The notes under the pieces were generated by a model. It did no database searches. It saw nothing but the letters and a program-made list of their open reading frames with translations, and was not told where the DNA came from. A stretch of DNA of 64,000 nt from an uncultured Prevotella sp. (GTDB taxonomy: Bacteria; Bacteroidota; Bacteroidia; Bacteroidales; Bacteroidaceae): assembly GCA_905233425.1 (NCBI GenBank), contig CAJOEC010000001.1:62001-126000 (forward strand), in the 5' to 3' direction. Both the position numbers and the translations under genes were made by a program. Positions 59,672 through 64,000 of the stretch are shown one piece after another (the stretch's first letter is position 1; the number at the start of each line of letters is the position of its first letter).

Positions 59672-60745
59672 TTATTTCTGTTCTTTTATGACGTAGAGCA
59701 CCGTGGGCAGATGGTCGCTGTAGCCGTCGAGCCATGAGCCGCCGGCATGTGTGCGCAGCGTGTTGCCCTTGTATTTCCCATCTTTCTGGAAAAGGTAGTC
59801 GCGGCGGAATATCTGGTGGCGGAAATATTTCAAAGTCGAGCAGTCCACGTCGCCCGGCTTGAAGTCCTTGTTCGACATAGCCTTAGGTTCGATGAGCGAG
59901 CGTGAGATGATTATCTGGTCGAAGAGGTTCCACTTGCCGTCGTACTGCAGAGTGCCTGTGCCGCTGGCAAGCACGTCCCACCAGGGGTTCCACAGTCCGC
60001 CGTCCTCCACATCCTTCATTTTGCGCTTAGCCCCGAGGAACTTGGCCATGGACTGGTTATGCGGGTCGTCGTTCATGTCGCCCATGATGAATATTTTCAC
60101 ATCCGGGTCCTCGCGCAACAGCGAGTCTTTCACCAGCCTTATCTGTCGTCCGCCCTCGTTTCTGTAGAACGCCTCGGCGCCTCTCGAAGGCAGATGGTTG
60201 ACGATGACCACGACATGCTCTCCGGCCATGGTTCCGCTCACGGTGAGGAATCCTCGGGTGGCGCGATCCCTGTCTTCAGGCTTTATATAGACGTAGGGCA
60301 CAAGCTTCACATCCCTGACGGAGAAGAGCTTTGGGTTGTAGAGCATGGCACAGTCCACACCGCGCTTGTCTGGTCCCTCGATATGCACAAACTTGTAGTC
60401 GCGTGCTTTCAGAGGCTCCTGGTTGCACAAGTCAGTGAGGCAGCTGGCGTTCTCCACCTCGCTGACTCCGATGACGGCACACCCCTGTGGAGTCTTATCG
60501 GTGCCCATCTCGGCGAGCACACGCGCCATGTTGCGCAGCTTGCGGTTGTACTTCAGCCCCGTCCAGCGGTTCTGTCCGTCGGGCAGGTACTGGTAGTCGT
60601 TCTTGCCCACGTCATGGCATGTGTCGAACAGGTTTTCAAGATTGTAGAAGCCTATGCCATAAAGTGAATATTTCTTTTCACCGGCAAAGGCTGTGGCCAT
60701 GCCCAGCATGAGCATGATGAAGACAAATAGAGATTTTTTTTTCAT
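59672..60745 (-). CDS. Endonuclease/exonuclease/phosphatase (EEP) family protein, secreted
   Basis: 357 residues with a signal peptide (FVFIMLMLGMATAFA). EEP motifs: GIGFYNLENLFDT, VIGVSEVENASCLTDL (catalytic Glu), VNHLPSRG, FIMGDMNDDP, and GYSDHLPTVLYV with the catalytic Asp-His. Such exported members may act as nucleases or phosphodiesterases in the periplasm; the substrate is unknown. A -7-like TATCTTCG (minus, 60773-60766) lies upstream. Confidence 0.88.
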   Translation of the reverse strand: MKKKSLFVFIMLMLGMATAFAGEKKYSLYGIGFYNLENLFDTCHDVGKNDYQYLPDGQNRWTGLKYNRKLRNMARVLAEMGTDKTPQGCAVIGVSEVENASCLTDLCNQEPLKARDYKFVHIEGPDKRGVDCAMLYNPKLFSVRDVKLVPYVYIKPEDRDRATRGFLTVSGTMAGEHVVVIVNHLPSRGAEAFYRNEGGRQIRLVKDSLLREDPDVKIFIMGDMNDDPHNQSMAKFLGAKRKMKDVEDGGLWNPWWDVLASGTGTLQYDGKWNLFDQIIISRSLIEPKAMSNKDFKPGDVDCSTLKYFRHQIFRRDYLFQKDGKYKGNTLRTHAGGSWLDGYSDHLPTVLYVIKEQK

Positions 60746-60765
60746 AGTTGTTCACAATTATGGGG

Positions 60766-60773
60766 CGAAGATA
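60766..60773 (-). promoter_or_regulatory. -7-like box TATCTTCG of the EEP gene
   Basis: One base off the TAnnTTTG consensus; 20 bases before the ATG at 60745. Confidence 0.4.
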
Positions 60774-60846
60774 CGAAAAATTCTTGAAAAAACAAAATAA
60801 CTTGAAGATATTTTATAAAAATCTTGTCGCTTTGGCATTTTTTGCC

Positions 60847-60854
60847 TAACTTTG
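60847..60854 (+). promoter_or_regulatory. -7 box TAACTTTG of the 381-aa OMP gene
   Basis: TAACTTTG with CTTG at 60823-60826 (20-bp spacer) as a near -33; ATG at 60884. Confidence 0.6.
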
Positions 60855-60883
60855 CAACACTTTAACAATAAATATTAACAGAA

Positions 60884-62029
60884 ATGAACATAAAAACAAC
60901 GTTGCTGGCAGTTGTCGCCTTTCTTTCGGCAGGCCATGCCACAGCCCAGTGGGCATCCGAGCAAGAGGGCATTTTCACCTTGGGACATCTTGATTTGGGA
61001 GTGGAGGTTGGCACCACTGGCGTAGGCTTCCAGTTGTCGACCCCATTGGCAAAATTTGCGACCGTCCGCACGGGTTTCACATTCATGCCCAACATAGAGG
61101 TGCCCATGTCTTTCGGCATACAGGTGGGCGATGACCCCACGAAGAGCAAGAGCAAGTTCAACAAGATGAGCAGACTGATATACGACAACTACGGCATGGA
61201 GCTCGACGACAATATCGACATGATAGGCAAGCCGTCGAATTTCTGGAACTGGAACGTGATTGTCGACATCTACCCGCTGAAGAATAACCGCCATTGGCAC
61301 ATCAGCGGCGGATTCTACCTTGGCCCGTCGCACATAGCCAAGGCATACAACACCACCGAGGACATGCAGTCGCTCCTGGCCGTGAACATCTACAACAACA
61401 TGTACGGAAAGTTCGTGAACGACCGCATCGACTACTATAACGAAAAGGGCACCGACCACTACATTCCCGAGGTGCTCTACGAGGTGAAACTCTTCGACTT
61501 CAGTGCTCTCGACGGCAACTACGACTTCAGCAGCGACCCCAATATGCTCGAAACACTTTCAAGGAAATTCAGGGACTACGGCCCCATGGGTGTGCATGTG
61601 GGCAACTACGTTCACGACGTGCTTTACCCCGAGGATGTCTACATCGACGTCGACGACGGAGAGGGGAACATGGAGCAAGTGCTGGTCCACCACAAGGGCG
61701 ACGTCATGTACAAGGCCGGCGACCCCTACATAATGAAGCCCGACGCCACGGGAATGGTTAAGGCCGACATGCACGTGAACCGCTTCAAGCCCTACGTGGG
61801 CATAGGCTACGAGGGACGTCTGATGAAAAACGACCCGCGATGGAAGATTGCCGTCGACGGCGGTGTGCTCTTCTGGGGAGGCTCGCCGAAAGTGATGACC
61901 CACGAGGGCGTAGACCTGGTGCACGACGTTGAGAACATTGGCGGAAAGGTGGGCGACTATGTCAAGGCCATCGACGCATTCAAGGTCTACCCCATGCTCA
62001 ACGTGCGTCTGACCTACCGATTGTTTTGA
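60884..62029 (+). CDS. Predicted outer membrane beta-barrel protein, unknown family
   Basis: 381 residues with a signal peptide (LLAVVAFLSAGHATAQ). Strand-like segments (LGHLDLGVEVGTTGVGFQL, KIAVDGGVLFWG) and the final MLNVRLTYRLF suggest insertion in the outer membrane. The central part (about 160-270) is hydrophilic, with a long loop or periplasmic portion (YYNEKGTDHYIPEVLYEVKLFD). No family was recognised. The repeat protein gene follows 49 bases later and may be co-transcribed. Confidence 0.7.
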   Translation: MNIKTTLLAVVAFLSAGHATAQWASEQEGIFTLGHLDLGVEVGTTGVGFQLSTPLAKFATVRTGFTFMPNIEVPMSFGIQVGDDPTKSKSKFNKMSRLIYDNYGMELDDNIDMIGKPSNFWNWNVIVDIYPLKNNRHWHISGGFYLGPSHIAKAYNTTEDMQSLLAVNIYNNMYGKFVNDRIDYYNEKGTDHYIPEVLYEVKLFDFSALDGNYDFSSDPNMLETLSRKFRDYGPMGVHVGNYVHDVLYPEDVYIDVDDGEGNMEQVLVHHKGDVMYKAGDPYIMKPDATGMVKADMHVNRFKPYVGIGYEGRLMKNDPRWKIAVDGGVLFWGGSPKVMTHEGVDLVHDVENIGGKVGDYVKAIDAFKVYPMLNVRLTYRLF

Positions 62030-62078
62030 ATCTTAACTTATTTTTTTTACCGACTTATTTATTTACAAGAAAACAATT

Positions 62079-63869
62079 ATGCGCAGAGATTACTCAATTC
62101 GTATTTTCTTCCTGTCGTTCATGCTTCTTGCCGGCACACTGGCCGCACAATCGAAGATAGCAACGACAGGCAATGCTGCCATGGCAGCAAGTTATTCTTT
62201 CCAGGCTCCAGACGATGATGATGAGGGGGAGGGTGATATACCTGAACTGCCCGTGGTGGCTCTGGTCAACGACACCACAGAGTGTACGTCGCTGACAGAA
62301 GCTATATGGATGGCCCCTACTGACAGCACGCTGACACGTATCAAACTCATTGAAGACGTCAGCTCTACCACCGTGATAGTGAAGGAGGGGAAAAACATCG
62401 CCCTCGACCTCAACGGACATGAAGTCACCTTAGACGAAGGGGGAATATATAATTATGGTGAACTGGCCATCATCGACGAGTCGGGCAATGGCATTGTCAA
62501 GATGGACAGCGTCAACCAGAGCATCGTGTACAACTATGGCAAGCTGACAATTAGCGGCGGACAATACGCCAACAACACCGAGGCGCCGAAAGACGAGACC
62601 GACCGCCGGCGCTGTGTGCTCACCTTCGAGGATTCCGAGACCATCATCAATGACGGCACGTTCACCTCAGGCTACCAGACACTCTACATTGGCGGCGATG
62701 CCACCATCGACGGAGGAACATTCCTGGCCGGAGGAAACACCGACGTGATTGCAAACTACGGCACCAAGGGCCAGCTTGTCATCAATGGCGGCGCTATCAC
62801 AAATAATGCCGACAAGCCTGAGGGGACCGACTTCCGCCGCTGTCTGCTGACAAACCCGAAATCGACCACAGTGATAAAGGGTGGAGTGTTCACATCGGGT
62901 GGCGCGGTGCTCTACCTTCGCGGCAACACCACCATCGACAACGGTTTGTTTGAGACCACTGGCAACGCCTTCGTGGTGGGCAACTACGACGCCGAGGTGA
63001 CCATCAACGGCGGCACGTTCACCAACAACGCCGACGATGCCGAGAGCACCGACTCACGACGCTGCCTCTACACCAGCAAGGAGACGAAGACCGTCATCAA
63101 TGGCGGAACTTTCACCACGGCAGGACAGACACTGTGCTTCAACGGCGAAGGCATCATCACCGACGGAACATTCACTTCGACGGGCAACACCGTGGTGTGC
63201 GGTAACTATAACACCAACGGAAACCTGGAAATCAGCGGCGGCACATTTGTCAATGACGGAAAAGAGGCCGAGGAAGAAGGCGAGGAAGAAGGCGGCGAAG
63301 AGACAACAACCCAAGACAACCGCCGCTGTGTTTGGGGCAGCAAGAACACCAACACGCTCATCAGCGGCGGATCGTTCACCAACGAGTCGTCGGCACAGAC
63401 GCTCTGCTTCTACGGCGAGGCAACCATAAGTGGCGGCACCATAGAGAACAAGGGCAAGGGTTCGGGCTGCGCCTCAAACGGAAAGGTGACTGTCACCGAC
63501 TGCCGCATCAGCGCAAGAAACGTGTTCATCTGCTGGGAGGACGCCACACTGACATGCTCAGGCGGTCTCTACTCGAACCCCGTCAGGGAGGAACTGCTCG
63601 TCGAGGGATATGTCTGCGTGGCCAACACCGACAATGCCACAAAGAGCAAATACCCCTACAAGGTGATGAATGAAGACGACGTTGTGGAAGTGGAAGGCGA
63701 CGTCAACGGCGACGGCACAGTCGACGTGGCCGACATCTCCTCCGTCATCAATGTCATGGCAGGTGGCAGCAACGACGAACAGGTTGTCGCCAAGGCAGAT
63801 GTAAACGGAGACGGCGCAGTAGACGTGGCCGACATTTCGAGCATCATCAACATCATGGCTTCGAATTAA
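62079..63869 (+). CDS. Secreted tandem-repeat beta-helix-like protein with dockerin-like C-terminus
   Basis: 596 residues. Signal peptide (FFLSFMLLAGTLAAQ), then about 450 residues of imperfect repeats with core 'ING/ISGGTFT...' (for example ITINGGTFTNNADD, TVINGGTFTTAGQTL, LEISGGTFVNDG), as in right-handed beta-helix or adhesin-like surface proteins. Each long repeat contains 'RRCL/RRCV', placing one Cys per unit. An acidic linker EAEEEGEEEGGEE interrupts them. The end has VNGDGTVDVADISSVINVM and VNGDGAVDVADISSIINIM, almost the same module as the GH30 enzyme. Function unknown; a surface structural or adhesive role is a guess. Confidence 0.75.
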   Translation: MRRDYSIRIFFLSFMLLAGTLAAQSKIATTGNAAMAASYSFQAPDDDDEGEGDIPELPVVALVNDTTECTSLTEAIWMAPTDSTLTRIKLIEDVSSTTVIVKEGKNIALDLNGHEVTLDEGGIYNYGELAIIDESGNGIVKMDSVNQSIVYNYGKLTISGGQYANNTEAPKDETDRRRCVLTFEDSETIINDGTFTSGYQTLYIGGDATIDGGTFLAGGNTDVIANYGTKGQLVINGGAITNNADKPEGTDFRRCLLTNPKSTTVIKGGVFTSGGAVLYLRGNTTIDNGLFETTGNAFVVGNYDAEVTINGGTFTNNADDAESTDSRRCLYTSKETKTVINGGTFTTAGQTLCFNGEGIITDGTFTSTGNTVVCGNYNTNGNLEISGGTFVNDGKEAEEEGEEEGGEETTTQDNRRCVWGSKNTNTLISGGSFTNESSAQTLCFYGEATISGGTIENKGKGSGCASNGKVTVTDCRISARNVFICWEDATLTCSGGLYSNPVREELLVEGYVCVANTDNATKSKYPYKVMNEDDVVEVEGDVNGDGTVDVADISSVINVMAGGSNDEQVVAKADVNGDGAVDVADISSIINIMASN

Positions 63870-63881
63870 AGCCATCCCTGT

Positions 63882-63905
63882 GTAGGGGCAGGCCCTGTGC
63901 CAGCC
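63882..63905. repeat. GTAGGGGCAGGCCCTGTGCC element before queH
   Basis: Same family as the copies at 40719 and 8717; 13 bases after the repeat-protein stop. Confidence 0.75.
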
Positions 63906-63926
63906 CTTTACTTACAGCAACAGACT

Positions 63927-64000
63927 ATGAAACGACCAGCTATCGTAATACCTGAAGGCGTGGAGGGGGAAATACTCCTCCACGCTTGCTGTGCGCCCTG
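63927..64000 (+). CDS. queH: Epoxyqueuosine reductase QueH (5' end only)
   Basis: The window ends after 24 codons: MKRPAIVIPEGVEGEILLHACCAP. The LLHACCAP block is the conserved N-terminal Fe-S/Cys motif of QueH (former DUF208), which performs the last step of queuosine synthesis in tRNA. Only the start is visible, so integrity cannot be judged. The queuosine target tRNA-Asp occurs twice in this window. Confidence 0.85.
   Translation, partial: MKRPAIVIPEGVEGEILLHACCAP

Overview
The window looks like a chromosomal segment of a Bacteroidales bacterium, most likely Prevotella or a close relative. The grounds are: many promoters of the Bacteroidetes type (TTTG, a 19-21 bp spacer, then TAnnTTTG); family content (DUF4249 with a TonB-dependent receptor, DUF4834, DUF4332, a MurF-Alr fusion, PPi-dependent phosphofructokinase, AAA/PD-(D/E)XK 'DUF1703' proteins); a propeller/AraC hybrid regulator; and dockerin-like C-termini on secreted proteins. 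No rRNA, CRISPR array, integrase or transposase gene was seen.

Layout. 1-8.9 kb is an accessory, partly AT-rich defence region: the end of an outer membrane protein, a small leaderless CdiA-tRNase-like gene, a large Eco57I-type N6-adenine methylase with a disturbed 5' end, a C5-methylase plus SacI-family endonuclease pair on the opposite strand, and a broken PLD/SNF2 helicase. The SacI-type cassette appears to have replaced the junction of an older helicase-methylase operon. 8.9-23.3 kb holds DUF4249/TonB receptor, an SGNH hydrolase, a DUF1703 protein, ilvD, mntP, aquaporin, a GT2, LptB, comF, recX, a BASS-type transporter and a TetR regulator. 23.3-39 kb is rich in envelope functions: TrmO, a GT4, a beta-helix protein, a BNR-repeat protein, MurF-Alr, KdsA, an OMP, an esterase, a lipoprotein, KdsD/KpsF and GDP-fucose synthase. 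39-53.7 kb has a second DUF1703 protein, a strong candidate ncRNA, psd-pssA, a degenerate hybrid sensor/regulator, a PLD-type cardiolipin synthase, a GT32, two tRNA-Asp genes, PPi-PFK, a GH25 lysozyme and a U32 peptidase. 53.7-64 kb carries a GH30-GH115 glucuronoxylan pair, a UDG-superfamily protein, an EEP-family enzyme, an OMP, a repeat protein with a dockerin-like end, and the start of queH.

How the genes fit together. LptB, KdsA, KdsD, MurF-Alr, psd/pssA, cardiolipin synthase, the GTs and GDP-fucose synthase build the cell envelope. GH30 and GH115 are expected to act together on glucuronoxylan. PPi-PFK and ilvD are core metabolism.

The most unusual property is a dense set of short dispersed repeats. 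Heptamer tracts (CTCAACA)n and several palindromic elements sit between genes and also in frame inside genes. MurF-Alr has five such inserts, and GT2, cardiolipin synthase and the second DUF1703 protein also carry them. Separate arrays of 15-17 bp palindromes with an exact 22-bp period occupy three divergent intergenic regions. Other leading observations are a hybrid two-component protein that has lost its phosphorelay residues, and two transcription units (aquaporin and a candidate ncRNA) with FNR-like boxes at the same distance from their promoters. All functional calls are from reading motifs by eye; no database search was run.
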